A DNA stretch of 64,000 nt from JAFAXD01 sp963760435 (GCA_963760435.1 CAVXDE010000036.1:248001-312000), one strand, 5' to 3'; shown: positions 34,963 through 44,279, numbered from the stretch's first letter. The notes: generated from the sequence alone by a model not told the origin. Numbers and translations: made by a program.

Positions 34963-35970
34963 TCAGTAAAGCTTCGGTGGGTGGATCGGCGGCATCTTCA
35001 CGTTCTTGTCGAGGAATTCGTTGGTGTAAGCCGTCTTCACATCGTACGGCTTTTCCATGTGCAGATATTCGTCGACCAGTTTGTAATCATCAGCCATGCG
35101 AGCATCGTCATGCCAGCCGAGCGCCACATTGCGCGAGGTGTCGTCGCTCATCAGGATGGTGACGAGGTGCCAGTTCTCGAGCTCGTTCTTAAAGAGCAAC
35201 GCACCATTTGCATCGACCAGCGCCTGGATGCACGGCTCCGGCGTCTTGGCACATTCGGCGAACGCTTTTTGAGTGATCTTGATGAACTTGTCGGCCTTGT
35301 CGCGATTGGCGGCAAGCCAGGCGCCGTTGGCAATGATCGAATTGCCGTACGGGTTCACCCCGGCATCCTTCCAGGCAAGAAAGCCCATGTCGTCGCCGAG
35401 CTCGCGCGCGAACACGTGGTGCAGGTTGAAGAACGACGTGGTGACGTCGATGGTGTGCGCCTTGAGCGCGCCGAGCTTGGCGTTTGCGTCGATGTTGACC
35501 CAAGTGACCGAGTTGGGATCGATCCCGGCCTTCTTGGCGAGGGCCGGCCACATGGTGCGGGCGCCATCACCAGCCGGATTGCCGATCTTCTTGCCGGGGA
35601 AATCCTTGAGCCCGGTGATGCCGGAGCTCTTGAGCCAATACATGCCCTGCGGCGAGTTGGCGTAAATATTCATCAGGCCGACGAGATCGAGGCCCTTGCC
35701 GCGGAACAGCAATACGCCTGCCATGTCGGACAGTCCGAGCTGGGACGCTCCGGCGCCGACCTTCTGGGCGGAGGCAGCCGAGCCGCGCCCGGTCTCGAAG
35801 TCCACGTCGAGGCCTGCGTCCTTGTACCAGCCCATTTTCTGCGCATAGAAGTACGGCGCATGGTCGCCGCCAGCCACCCAGTTGAGCGTGAATGTGATTT
35901 TCTCGGCCGAAGCCGGGGCCGCGAAGGCGAGCGCGGCCGCTGCGATGACAAGCTTGCAAGCTGTCTTCAT
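34963..35970 (-). CDS. NMT1/THI5-like (SsuA/TauA-type) ABC substrate-binding protein
   Basis: 335 residues from the ATG at 35970 behind GGGAGG; a second Met five codons upstream is less suitable. Signal peptide KTACKLVIAAAALAFAAPASA, then KITFTLNWVAGGDHAPYFYAQKMGWYKDAGLDVDFE, the NMT1 (PF09084) opening. SQLGLSDMAGVLLFRGKGLDLVGL and AGDGARTMWPALAKKAG continue the two lobes. This family delivers thiamine precursors, alkanesulfonates, nitrate or taurine-like compounds. It is divergent from TetR but clearly belongs with the permease and ATPase at 37864-39435. Confidence 0.92.
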   Translation of the reverse strand: MKTACKLVIAAAALAFAAPASAEKITFTLNWVAGGDHAPYFYAQKMGWYKDAGLDVDFETGRGSAASAQKVGAGASQLGLSDMAGVLLFRGKGLDLVGLMNIYANSPQGMYWLKSSGITGLKDFPGKKIGNPAGDGARTMWPALAKKAGIDPNSVTWVNIDANAKLGALKAHTIDVTTSFFNLHHVFARELGDDMGFLAWKDAGVNPYGNSIIANGAWLAANRDKADKFIKITQKAFAECAKTPEPCIQALVDANGALLFKNELENWHLVTILMSDDTSRNVALGWHDDARMADDYKLVDEYLHMEKPYDVKTAYTNEFLDKNVKMPPIHPPKLY

Positions 35971-36030
35971 CCGTGAACCTCCCAATTTTTGCGCAGCACG
36001 CGATTGCTCGACGGGCAGCGAATTTTCGTG

Positions 36031-36046
36031 GTAACTGCCTGGTTAC
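36031..36046. promoter_or_regulatory. Predicted TetR operator, site 1
   Basis: GTAACTGCCTGGTTAC, arms GTAAC/GTTAC fully complementary, lies between the divergent binding-protein gene (start 35970) and TetR gene (start 36116). It is well placed to regulate both and to give TetR autoregulation. Confidence 0.65.
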
Positions 36047-36115
36047 CGCGACGATATGAGCGGCCCCGAACACTGTCAATCTGCGCGCTCCAACACTTCG
36101 ACGATCCAGAGCAAC

Positions 36116-36754
36116 ATGGCCAAGAACAAACGCGGCAACCGGCGCGACCCGGACCGCACGCGGGAAGCCATCCTGCTGGCGGCGCAGGAGGAGTTTGCGG
36201 CGAAGGGATTGTTCGGCGGGCGTGTCAACACCATCGCGCGGCGCGCCGGCGCCAACAAACGCATGATCTATCATTACTTCGGCAACAAGGAGGGCCTTTA
36301 TCTCGCCGCTCTGGAGCGGGTCTACGAAGACCTGCGCGGGACCGAACGCACCCTGAACCTCGACCACCTGGCGCCCGAGGTGGCGATCAAACGACTCGTC
36401 GAATTCAATTTCGACTATTCACGCCAGCACCCGGAAATGATCAGCCTGTTCAACAGCGAGAACTTGCACCGTGCCCGGCATTTGTCGCGCTCGCGCAAGG
36501 TACGGGAGTTGCACAGCCCGTTCGTCAAACTGATCGGCGACATCCTCAAGCGTGGAGTCGCAAACGGTATATTCCGGCCCGGCCTCGATCCCGTGGAGGT
36601 CTACATCACCATCGCCGCGGTCGGCTATTTCTATCTTTCCAACAACTGGACACTCTCGGCCATCTTCGGCCGCGACCTTAGCACCCCGGCTGCCAATCGC
36701 CGCCGCAGGCGCCACAACGTCGATATGATCCTGCATGCCTTGAAGGCAGATTGA
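36116..36754 (+). CDS. TetR-family transcriptional regulator
   Basis: 212 residues from the ATG at 36116; an earlier in-frame ATG at 36056 would add an unconserved tail. The N-terminal HTH is RTREAILLAAQEEFAAKGLFGGRVNTIARRAGANKRMIYHYFGNKEGLY, the standard TetR_N layout with its recognition helix. The C-terminal ligand domain (about 75-205) resembles the TetR_C_11/33-like group (ISLFNSENLHRARHLSRSR). Three palindromic sites in this island match its likely operator. The effector is probably the pathway substrate or an early product. Confidence 0.92.
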   Translation: MAKNKRGNRRDPDRTREAILLAAQEEFAAKGLFGGRVNTIARRAGANKRMIYHYFGNKEGLYLAALERVYEDLRGTERTLNLDHLAPEVAIKRLVEFNFDYSRQHPEMISLFNSENLHRARHLSRSRKVRELHSPFVKLIGDILKRGVANGIFRPGLDPVEVYITIAAVGYFYLSNNWTLSAIFGRDLSTPAANRRRRRHNVDMILHALKAD

Positions 36755-36778
36755 CAGCGGCTGAATATTGGGCACCAT

Positions 36779-36794
36779 GTAACCACACGGTTAC
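36779..36794. promoter_or_regulatory. Predicted TetR operator, site 2
   Basis: GTAACCACACGGTTAC is a perfect palindrome of six-base arms with a four-base spacer. It lies 12 bases before the ATG of the DapA-like gene and so would block transcription of the transporter-aldolase operon. Confidence 0.68.
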
Positions 36795-36805
36795 TTGAGT
36801 GCCGT

Positions 36806-37867
36806 ATGACCCTGCGCTGGACCGACTGGCCCCTCCCCGTGCTCGACGCGCTGCGGCGCGGTGTCGCGATCCCGGCGCATCCGCTGGCGCTCGACGCAGA
36901 CCGCAAGCTCGACCCGGTGCGCCAGCGTGCGCTCAGCCGCTACTACGTCGATGCGGGCGCGGGCGGACTGGCAGTCGGGGTCCACACCACGCAATTCGCC
37001 ATCCGCGAGGTCGGCCTCTACGCACCGGTTCTCGAGCTGGCGATGCGCGCGGCGACGGAATGGACGGCGCGCCCCCTCGTCATGATTGCCGGTCTGTCCG
37101 GCCGCACCGATCAGGCCCGCAAAGAAGCGCAGGTCGCACGCGGCCTGGGCTATCATGCCGGTCTGCTCTCACTCGCGGCATTCCAGGGCGCATCCGAGGA
37201 TGACCTCATCGCGCATGCCCGGGCGATCGCCGAGGAAATGCCGCTGGTCGGCTTCTACCTGCAGCCGGCCGTCGGCGGCATCGTGCTGCCGGTCTCGTTC
37301 TGGCGACGGTTCGCGGCGATCGAGAACGTGGTCGCCATCAAGATCGCACCGTTCAACCGCTACCGCACGCTCGACGTGGTGCGCGGCGTCGCCGAGGCCG
37401 ACGCCGCCGATCGGGTGACGCTCTACACCGGCAACGACGACCACATCGTGCTCGATCTTCTGCTCCCGTTTCGGATCGAGGCGAACGGCGCGATGCACAC
37501 GCTGCGGATCAAGGGGGGCCTGCTCGGGCATTGGAGCGTCTGGGTCAAGCGCGCTGTCGAGCTGCTGGAGCGGATCCATGCCGCGATCGCCGCGGGTCAA
37601 GTTCCGCAGGAACTGGTGGAGCTCGAGGCACAGGTGACCGACGCCAACGCGGCGGTGTTCGATGCGGCCAACAATTTCCATGGCGTGATCGCCGGTTGTC
37701 ATGAAATCCTGCGCCGGCAGGGATTGCTGGCCGGCACCTGGTGCCTCGACCCGAACGAGGGGCTCGGCCCGGGCCAGAAGGAAGCAATCGACCGCGTCTA
37801 TGCCGCCTACCCGCATCTCAATGATGATGCGTTCGTGCGGCAGAATCGGGAGCGCTGGCTCGCATGA
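36806..37867 (+). CDS. DapA-like (dihydrodipicolinate synthase family) aldolase
   Basis: 353 residues, longer than DapA (about 290). The TIM barrel runs RGVAIPAHPLALD to VAIKIAPFNRYRTLDVV; Lys179 in VAIKIAPF is the likely Schiff-base Lys and Tyr151 in GFYLQPAVGG the likely partner Tyr. An extra C-terminal helical part follows. Members of this family cleave or form C-C bonds in pyruvate-type reactions. It heads the operon with the ABC permease and ATPase, with a four-base overlap to the permease. Its reaction is not known. Confidence 0.85.
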   Translation: MTLRWTDWPLPVLDALRRGVAIPAHPLALDADRKLDPVRQRALSRYYVDAGAGGLAVGVHTTQFAIREVGLYAPVLELAMRAATEWTARPLVMIAGLSGRTDQARKEAQVARGLGYHAGLLSLAAFQGASEDDLIAHARAIAEEMPLVGFYLQPAVGGIVLPVSFWRRFAAIENVVAIKIAPFNRYRTLDVVRGVAEADAADRVTLYTGNDDHIVLDLLLPFRIEANGAMHTLRIKGGLLGHWSVWVKRAVELLERIHAAIAAGQVPQELVELEAQVTDANAAVFDAANNFHGVIAGCHEILRRQGLLAGTWCLDPNEGLGPGQKEAIDRVYAAYPHLNDDAFVRQNRERWLA

Positions 37868-38667
37868 AACCCACAGGCGAGACAACTGGAATGCCGCCCG
37901 CCACCGCCAACCGCGACGCGCTGCAGCGTTACTCGCTCGCTGTCATCAGCCACTTGTTGCTGGTGCTGGCGTGGTACTTGTTCGTGATGATTGGACAGGT
38001 GCCGAAGTTCGTAATGCCGTCACCCTACGAGACGCTGCACGCACTCCTCGTTCCAAACTATCGCTGGGCCGAAAACATCGCGGTCACTAGCGTCGAGATC
38101 TTCGGCGGCTATGTGCTGGCCGTGGTGGTCGGAATTGCGCTGGCGCTCGTGTTCTCCTGGTCGCGCTGGCTCGAGATGGCGACCATGCCGCTCCTGGTCA
38201 GCCTCAACATGATCCCCAAGGTCGCGCTCGGTCCGCTGATCATCGTCTGGTTCAAGTACGGCATCGGTCCAAATATCATGATGGCGTTTGCCATCTGCTT
38301 CTTTCCGATCGTGCTCACGACAGCGCGTGGCTTGCGTGAGGTCGAACCGGAACTGCTCGACTTGGTGCGGACATTGCGCGGATCGCGCTGGCAATTGTTC
38401 ACCAAGATCCAGTTCCCCGGCGCCCTGCCCTATATCTTTTCGGGTATGAAGGTCGCGGCGATCCTCGCCGTCGCCGGCGCGATCGTCGGCGAGTTCCTCG
38501 GCTCCGACCGCGGCTTGGGCTACCTGATGCTGCAGGTCCAGGTCACGCTTGACACCGCAGCCATGTTCATGGCGGTGATCCTGATCACCTTGATCGGCAG
38601 CGTGCTCTACCTGCTGGTGCTGGGGCTCGAGCGCCTCCTCGTCGTACGCGACGCCCGGCTGCAATGA
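37864..38667 (+). CDS. ABC transporter permease (SsuC/TauC-type)
   Basis: 267 residues, six predicted helices. The EAA loop is in TARGLREVEPELLDLVRTLRGSRWQLFTKIQFPGALPYI, the signature that contacts the ATPase. It matches the nitrate/sulfonate/thiamine-precursor permease group (PF00528). The start (ATGA) overlaps the aldolase stop by four bases, and the end overlaps the ATPase by four, so three genes are translationally coupled. Works with the binding protein at 34963-35970. Confidence 0.93.
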   Translation: MKPTGETTGMPPATANRDALQRYSLAVISHLLLVLAWYLFVMIGQVPKFVMPSPYETLHALLVPNYRWAENIAVTSVEIFGGYVLAVVVGIALALVFSWSRWLEMATMPLLVSLNMIPKVALGPLIIVWFKYGIGPNIMMAFAICFFPIVLTTARGLREVEPELLDLVRTLRGSRWQLFTKIQFPGALPYIFSGMKVAAILAVAGAIVGEFLGSDRGLGYLMLQVQVTLDTAAMFMAVILITLIGSVLYLLVLGLERLLVVRDARLQ

Positions 38668-39435
38668 ACACGGCCGAGCCCTTCATCCATCTTGCCGGCG
38701 TGCGTAAGGTCTACCGCACGCGGGGCGTGGAATTCCTGGCGATTTCGGAGGCCACCTTCGACGTCGAGGACGGTGAACTGGTCGCGCTGGTTGGACCGTC
38801 CGGCTGCGGCAAGACCACATTGTTGAAGATCCTCGCCGGCCTGCATTCCTACGAGTTCGGGCGAAGTGCGGATCGGATCGGCCAAGCAGCCGTTCGATCC
38901 GGCGCGCGATATCGGCATGGTGTTCCAGCAGCCGCTGCTGCTCAAGTGGCGCCGCATCCTGGACAACGTGCTGCTGCCTGCCGAAATCCTGGGGCTCCCG
39001 CTCGCCGCAAGCCGCGAGCGTGCGCGGCATCTGTTAGCCCTGGTCGGATTGTCAGGTGCCGAGCAGAAATATCCGTATGAACTATCAGGCGGCATGCAGC
39101 AGCGTGCCGCCATCGCGCGTGCGCTGATCCACGACCCCAAGCTGATCCTGATGGATGAGCCGTTCGGGGCGCTCGATGCCATGACGCGCGAGAAGATGAA
39201 TCTCGAGTTGCTGCGCATCTGGCAGGAGGCGCGCAAGACCATCGTGTTCGTCACACACGGTATCACCGAAGCGGTCTTTCTCGGCACACGTGTCATTGTG
39301 CTCACCGCCGGGCCGGCGCGCATGGCTGACAACTTTCGTGTCGAGCTGCCACACCCGCGCACTCTCGACATGAAGACAAACGAATTGTTCGGTGACTATA
39401 CCCGGCGCATCTATCACCTGCTGGGGATGGAATAA
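38664..39435 (+). CDS. ABC transporter ATP-binding protein (SsuB/TauB-type), one-base frameshift
   Basis: After repair about 256 residues. Walker A is in VALVGPSGCGKTTLLKIL. At about 38860, in a GGG run, an extra G moves the frame; removing it restores HSYEFGEVRIGSAKQPFDP. The Q-loop (VFQQPLLLKWRRILDN), signature (LSGGMQQRAAIARAL), Walker B (LILMDEPFGALD) and H-loop (FVTHGITEA) follow intact. It energises the NMT1-type importer of this island. Confidence 0.9.
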
Positions 39436-39436
39436 A

Positions 39437-39486
39437 ACGCATGTCCCAGAAAAGTGGTCACCGGTTTTCTGACAAGGACATGCGCA
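39437..39486. repeat. Palindromic intergenic repeat (Rhizobiales-type)
   Basis: GCATGTCC (39439-39446) pairs with GGACATGC (39476-39483), and the inner arm AGAAAAGTGGTCACCGGTTTTCT also folds. The pattern GCATG-CC-GAAAAGTGG-ACCGGTTTTC-G-ATGC resembles a common dispersed palindrome in Bradyrhizobium-like genomes. It lies between the ATPase and the oxidoreductase gene and may split or stabilise the transcript. Confidence 0.65.
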
Positions 39487-39509
39487 AATAACTCACAAGG
39501 GAACAACGG

Positions 39510-40661
39510 ATGGCGCAACATCGTCTCGGTATCATCATGAATGGCGTCACCGGCCGAATGGGGATGAATCAGCATCTGATCCGGTCGATCATGGCCATCC
39601 GGTCGCAGGGTGGCGTCGCGCTCAAGAATGGCGATCGCGTCATGCCCGATCCGATCCTGGTCGGACGCAATGCCGACAAAGTCGAAGAGCTTGCCAAGTC
39701 GCATGGCATCACGCGCTGGACCACCGATCTCGACGCCGCCTTGAAGAACCCAGATGACACGCTGTTCTTTGACGCCGCAACGACGCAGCTGCGCGCCGCG
39801 TTGCTGCGCAAGGCCATGGCAGCCGGCAAGCATATCTATTGCGAGAAACCGGTCGCCGATAATCTCAATGACGCGCTCGATCTGGTCCGCATTGCCAAGC
39901 GCGCGGGGATCAAGCATGGCGTCGTCCAGGACAAGTTGTTCCTACCAGGCCTGCTCAAGCTGCGCATGCTGATCGAGTCCGGCTTCTTCGGCCGGCTGTT
40001 CGCAGTGCGCGGCGAGTTCGGCTACTGGGTGTTCGAAGGCGACTGGCAGCCTGCCAACCGCCCGTCCTGGAATTACCGCAAGCAGGACGGCGGCGGCATC
40101 ATTCTCGATATGCTGTGCCACTGGCGCTATGTACTCGACAATCTGTTCGGCGAGGTCAAAAGCGTCTCCTGCCTGGGCGCGATCCATATTCCCAAGCGCG
40201 TCGACGAGGACGGGCACCCGTACGTTGCCGACGCCGACGACGCGGCCTATGCCACGTTCGAGCTGGCCGGCGGCGTGATTGCGCACATCAATAGCTCCTG
40301 GTGCACGCGGGTGCGGCGCGACGATCTCGTCACGTTCCATGTTGACGGGACACTGGGGTCGGCAGTCGCGGGATTGCAGAAGTGCTGGAGCCAGGCACGG
40401 GTCAACACGCCACGACCAGTGTGGAACCCGGACGTGCCGCAGCCGATCAACTTCTTCGAGACGTGGTCGGAAGTGCCCGGGCTCGGCACCTACGACAATG
40501 GCTTCAAGACCGAATGGGAGCTGTTCGTCCGCCACCTCTACGAGGATGCGCCGTTCAAATGGTCCCTGCTCGAAGGCGCCAAAGGCGTGCAGCTGGCGGA
40601 GGCCGGGCTGCAAAGCTGGAAAGAACGGCGCTGGGTCGATATCCCGCAGCTGACGGTGTGA
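39510..40661 (+). CDS. Gfo/Idh/MocA family oxidoreductase
   Basis: 383 residues. The start GIIMNGVTGRMGMNQHLIRS carries the nucleotide-binding G-x-x-G-x-x-G, and CEKPVADNLNDALDLV (EKP at 112-114) is the family hallmark. DGGGIILDMLCHWRYVLDNLFGEVKSV and the C-terminal domain with GQ-type substrate sheets follow. Such enzymes oxidise polyol or sugar-like alcohols with NAD(P). The next gene begins 5 bases on. It fits an oxidation step in a multi-enzyme pathway. Confidence 0.92.
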   Translation: MAQHRLGIIMNGVTGRMGMNQHLIRSIMAIRSQGGVALKNGDRVMPDPILVGRNADKVEELAKSHGITRWTTDLDAALKNPDDTLFFDAATTQLRAALLRKAMAAGKHIYCEKPVADNLNDALDLVRIAKRAGIKHGVVQDKLFLPGLLKLRMLIESGFFGRLFAVRGEFGYWVFEGDWQPANRPSWNYRKQDGGGIILDMLCHWRYVLDNLFGEVKSVSCLGAIHIPKRVDEDGHPYVADADDAAYATFELAGGVIAHINSSWCTRVRRDDLVTFHVDGTLGSAVAGLQKCWSQARVNTPRPVWNPDVPQPINFFETWSEVPGLGTYDNGFKTEWELFVRHLYEDAPFKWSLLEGAKGVQLAEAGLQSWKERRWVDIPQLTV

Positions 40662-40665
40662 TCCG

Positions 40666-41826
40666 ATGCCAACCCTCAATCTTCCGACCGCCGACGGCCA
40701 GATCGAGCCCTATACCACGCGCCCGCCGGTGCGCTTTCCGCAAGCGACCCCGCCATTCTCCCGTGTGGCGTATGCGGCGGCGCATGTCGTTCCGGATCCG
40801 TTTGCCGACAACGACCCTTGGCTCACGCCGGCGATCGACTGGGATCGCACCATCGCGTTTCGCAAGTATCTTTGGTCGCTCGGCCTCGGGGTGGCCGAGG
40901 CCATGGACACGGCGCAACGCGGCATGGGACTCGACTGGGCAACGTCGCTCGAGTTGATCCGTCGCAGCCTCGATGCGGCGAAAGGCGTGCCCAACGCGGT
41001 GATCGCCTCGGGCGCTGGCACCGATCATCTCGAGCCCACCCCCGACGTGACGGTCGATGACGTCATCCGCGCCTATGAAGAGCAGTGCGCGGCCGTCGAG
41101 AAACTCGGCGGACGCATCATCCTCATGGCCAGTCGTGCGCTCGCCAGGGCTGCGCGCTCGCCGGACGATTACGCCAAGGTTTATGGGCGCATCCTCGGAA
41201 ACGTAAAGGAGCCGGTGATCATTCACTGGCTGGGCGATATGTTCGACCCGGCACTCGCCGGTTATTGGGGACATGCTGATCTTAACGACGCAATGGCGGT
41301 AGCGGTCGATGTCATCACTGATAGTGCCGCCAAAGTCGATGGCGTGAAGATCTCGCTGCTCGACAAGGAGCGCGAGATCGCCATGCGCCGCAAGCTGCCG
41401 CAGGGCGTGCGCATGTACACCGGCGATGACTTCAACTACGCCGAGCTGATCGCCGGCGATGCCCAGGGCTACTCCGACGCGCTGCTCGGCATTTTCGATG
41501 CGATCGCGCCTGCGGCCGCGGCGGCGCTGGGTGCGCTCACGCGCGGTGAGACCACCATGTTCTACGATCTGCTGCGGCCGACCGTGGCGCTGTCGCGCCA
41601 CATCTTCCGGGCGCCGACACGCTTCTACAAAACTGGCGTCGTGTTCATGGCCTATCTGAACGGGCTGCAAGACCACTTCACCATGGTGGGGGGTCAGGAA
41701 AGCGCGCGCTCAACCCTGCATTTAGCCGAGCTGTTTCGCCTAGCCGATGCCGCCGGGCTGCTTCGCGATCCCGATCAGGCAACATCGCGAATGCGCTCCG
41801 TAATGGCGACGCGAGGCGTGCACTGA
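40666..41826 (+). CDS. DUF993 family protein, DapA-like aldolase
   Basis: 386 residues. This is a DUF993 (PF06187) protein, a branch of the dihydrodipicolinate synthase superfamily: DWDRTIAFRKYLWSLGLGVAEAMDTAQRGMGLDW near the start, then VKEPVIIHWLGDMFDP. Lys228 in VDGVKISLLDKE is the likely Schiff-base Lys. The function is not established. It is tightly coupled with the oxidoreductase (5-base gap) and the isomerase-like gene (ATG shares the final A of the stop). The island therefore holds two distinct DapA-type enzymes. Confidence 0.9.
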   Translation: MPTLNLPTADGQIEPYTTRPPVRFPQATPPFSRVAYAAAHVVPDPFADNDPWLTPAIDWDRTIAFRKYLWSLGLGVAEAMDTAQRGMGLDWATSLELIRRSLDAAKGVPNAVIASGAGTDHLEPTPDVTVDDVIRAYEEQCAAVEKLGGRIILMASRALARAARSPDDYAKVYGRILGNVKEPVIIHWLGDMFDPALAGYWGHADLNDAMAVAVDVITDSAAKVDGVKISLLDKEREIAMRRKLPQGVRMYTGDDFNYAELIAGDAQGYSDALLGIFDAIAPAAAAALGALTRGETTMFYDLLRPTVALSRHIFRAPTRFYKTGVVFMAYLNGLQDHFTMVGGQESARSTLHLAELFRLADAAGLLRDPDQATSRMRSVMATRGVH

Positions 41827-42657
41827 TGCGCGATTTCACCGACGATCTGCGCTGGCTCGCGATCAATTCCGCAACGATCAAAGCCTGGCCGCTCGATCAG
41901 CAAATCGAAGGCTTGCGCGCGAGCCGGCATTACCGGTATCGCGCCATGGCGCTACGGCTTGGCGGACCTCGGTGTCAGCCGGGCGCGCGAGCTGTTGCGC
42001 GCGCACCAGATGACGGTCACCTGCCTGTGCCGGGGCGGCATGTTCACTGCGGCCGATGCAGCCGGACGCAACGCCGCCATCGATGATAACCGCCGCGCCG
42101 TGGACGAAGCGGCGGAAATCGGTGCGCGCTGCCTGGTGCTGGTCGCCGGCGGACTGCCACCCGGCTCCAAGGACATCGCCGGCGCGCGCGCACAGATCCG
42201 CGATGGCATCGCCGCGATATTGCCGCATGCGCGTGCTGCGAACATGCCGCTTGCGATCGAGCCGCTGCATCCGATGACCGCAGCCGATCGCTGTCTCATC
42301 AATACGCTCGACCAGGCGCTCGATCTCTGTGACGAGCTTGGCGCGGGGACTGGCGTCGTCGTCGATGTCTATCACCTGTGGTGGGACCCTGAGCTGCCCG
42401 CGGCCATTGATCGCGCGCGCGGACGCATCCTCACCTACCACGTCTGCGATTGGCTCGTTCCCACCACCGACCTGCTGGAGGATCGCGGCATGATGGGCGA
42501 CGGCGTCATCGACCTGCGCGGCATCCGCGCCATGGTCGAGGAAGCCGGTTACGCCGGCCACTGCGACGTCGAGATATTCTCTGCGCGCAACTGGTGGACG
42601 CGCGATCCCGCGGAGGTGTTGCAGGTCGCGATCGAGCGCTACCGCAAATTCGTGTGA
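41826..42657 (+). CDS. Sugar phosphate isomerase/epimerase-like TIM-barrel protein, one-base frameshift
   Basis: After repair about 276 residues. The start (RDFTDDLRWLAINSATIK) is followed near 41920 by an extra C; removing it restores GLRASGITGIAPWRYGLADLGVSRARELL. The remainder (GARCLVLVAGGLPPGS; PLAIEPLHPM; VVDVYHLWWDPEL; HVCDWLVP; GHCDVEIFS) is a complete AP_endonuc_2 barrel with the metal ligands Glu, Asp, His and Glu in place. Related enzymes are xylose-isomerase-like epimerases and inosose dehydratases. It is coupled to the DUF993 gene. Confidence 0.88.
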
Positions 42658-42660
42658 TGC

Positions 42661-44253
42661 ATGAGCAATACCTATGACGGCATCATCCTCGGTGCTGGCC
42701 ACAATGGGCTAATCCTGCAGGCCTACCTGGGCAAAGCCGGCTTCAAGACCCTGGCGATCGAACGCAAAGCCGTTGCCGGGGGCGGGCTTGCCACCCTGGA
42801 AGACCCGCGCCACCCCGGGTTCCTGCACAACACCCACGCGTTCTTCCAGCGCGCCATCACCACTATGCCGTGGTACGCCGACCTCGAGCTTGAACGCCAT
42901 GGCGCGCGCTACATCGAACCTGAGCTCAACGTCGCCCTGATCACACGCGAGGGGCGCGCGCTTGAATGGTGGACCGATATCGAGCGCACGATCGCGTCGT
43001 TCGCGGCTTTCAGCAAACGCGACGCCGACACCTTGCGGCGCTGGCACACGGACTTCGTGCCAATCGTGCGCGATATTCTCATCCCCGAAGGACGCTCGCC
43101 GCCGCTTCCTCGCGAGGAACGTGAGACGCGGCTCAAACAAAGCGCCGCAGGCCGCCGCCTGCTCGAGGTGAGTGCGCTCTCGCCGTTGGAATTCGTGCAC
43201 CAGGAATTCGAGCACCCTACTGTGCAGGCAGGGCTGCTGTTCTTCAACGGCCTGCGCGAGGTTGACCTGCGTGTGCGTGGTTTCGGCCACCACATCGCCG
43301 CGCTGCTGGCGAGCCCGGCCAAGGCGCAGATGTCGCGCGGCGGTAGTGCCGCCCTGGCGCGGGCGCTGGAAGCAGCCGTGCGCGCGTCCGGCGGGGAGAT
43401 CCGGCTACTCACGCAGCCCAAGCGCATCCTGGTCGAGCGCGGGCGCGCGGTCGGCGTCGAAACGGCCGAAGGTGAAGTGTTCCGCGCCCGTTCGTTCGTC
43501 GCGTCCTCGCTCAACCCGCACCAGACATTTCTCGAACTGCTTGATGACTCGCTCCTTCCGCGCGGCATTCGCGATCAGGTCGCGCGCTTCCAATACAACC
43601 TGCTCGCCCCGCTGTTCGCGCTGAATCTCAATCTGACGGAACCGCCTCGCTACGCTGCGCGCGCCAATCACCCGGAGCTTGATCGCGCCTTCATGGTGAT
43701 CCTCGGGCTTGATCATGTGGATCAGTTCCTGGACATCGTGCGCCATCACGAGGCCGGCACGATTCCACCGACGGTGATGTGGGGCGCCTGCCCGACCCTG
43801 TTCGATCCGAGCCAGGCACCGGCGAGCCGGCACACAGCCTTCATGTGGGAGAAGCTGCCGTACCACCTGCACGGCGATCCCAAGACGTGGGATCAGGCCG
43901 GCGCCGGACACGGCGAGGCCATGCTGGACCTTTGGCGGCAGTACGCGCCCAACCTGCGCGACACCGTGCTCTCACAGTTCGTGCGCACGCCGCTCGACAC
44001 CGAGCGCAGCCTGCCGAACATGCGCGAGGGCGACCTTCTGGTCGGTGCCTTCAGCAACGGCCAGATCGGTTACGACCGGCCGTTCCGCGGCGCCGGCACT
44101 TACCGCACGCACATCCCTGGCCTTTATGTATGCGGGTCGAGCAGTCACCCGGGCGGCAATATCACCGGATTGCCGGCCTACAGCGCGGCGCAAGTCTTAT
44201 TGGCCGACCTCGGCGTCAAAGCGGATTGGATTTCACAGGTCGTGGCGGTCTAG
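42661..44253 (+). CDS. Phytoene-desaturase-like NAD(P)/FAD-dependent oxidoreductase
   Basis: 530 residues. The Rossmann motif is GIILGAGHNGLILQAYL (residues 8-24), followed by an acidic Glu in LAIERKAVAGGGLATL. The C-terminal motif HIPGLYVCGSSSHPGGNITGLPAY is the second FAD-binding block of the CrtI/amine-oxidase superfamily. No carotenoid genes are present, so it probably acts on a small polar or amine substrate. It follows the isomerase-like gene by 3 bases and is part of the same operon. Confidence 0.88.
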   Translation: MSNTYDGIILGAGHNGLILQAYLGKAGFKTLAIERKAVAGGGLATLEDPRHPGFLHNTHAFFQRAITTMPWYADLELERHGARYIEPELNVALITREGRALEWWTDIERTIASFAAFSKRDADTLRRWHTDFVPIVRDILIPEGRSPPLPREERETRLKQSAAGRRLLEVSALSPLEFVHQEFEHPTVQAGLLFFNGLREVDLRVRGFGHHIAALLASPAKAQMSRGGSAALARALEAAVRASGGEIRLLTQPKRILVERGRAVGVETAEGEVFRARSFVASSLNPHQTFLELLDDSLLPRGIRDQVARFQYNLLAPLFALNLNLTEPPRYAARANHPELDRAFMVILGLDHVDQFLDIVRHHEAGTIPPTVMWGACPTLFDPSQAPASRHTAFMWEKLPYHLHGDPKTWDQAGAGHGEAMLDLWRQYAPNLRDTVLSQFVRTPLDTERSLPNMREGDLLVGAFSNGQIGYDRPFRGAGTYRTHIPGLYVCGSSSHPGGNITGLPAYSAAQVLLADLGVKADWISQVVAV

Positions 44254-44279
44254 ACTGCGCGCCACCGAAGGAGCCTCGC

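Noticed and set aside
39437..39486. TetR operator for the oxidoreductase gene
   Set aside because: The palindrome arms (GCATGTCC/GGACATGC) do not match the GTAACC/GGTTAC operator; it fits a dispersed repeat better.
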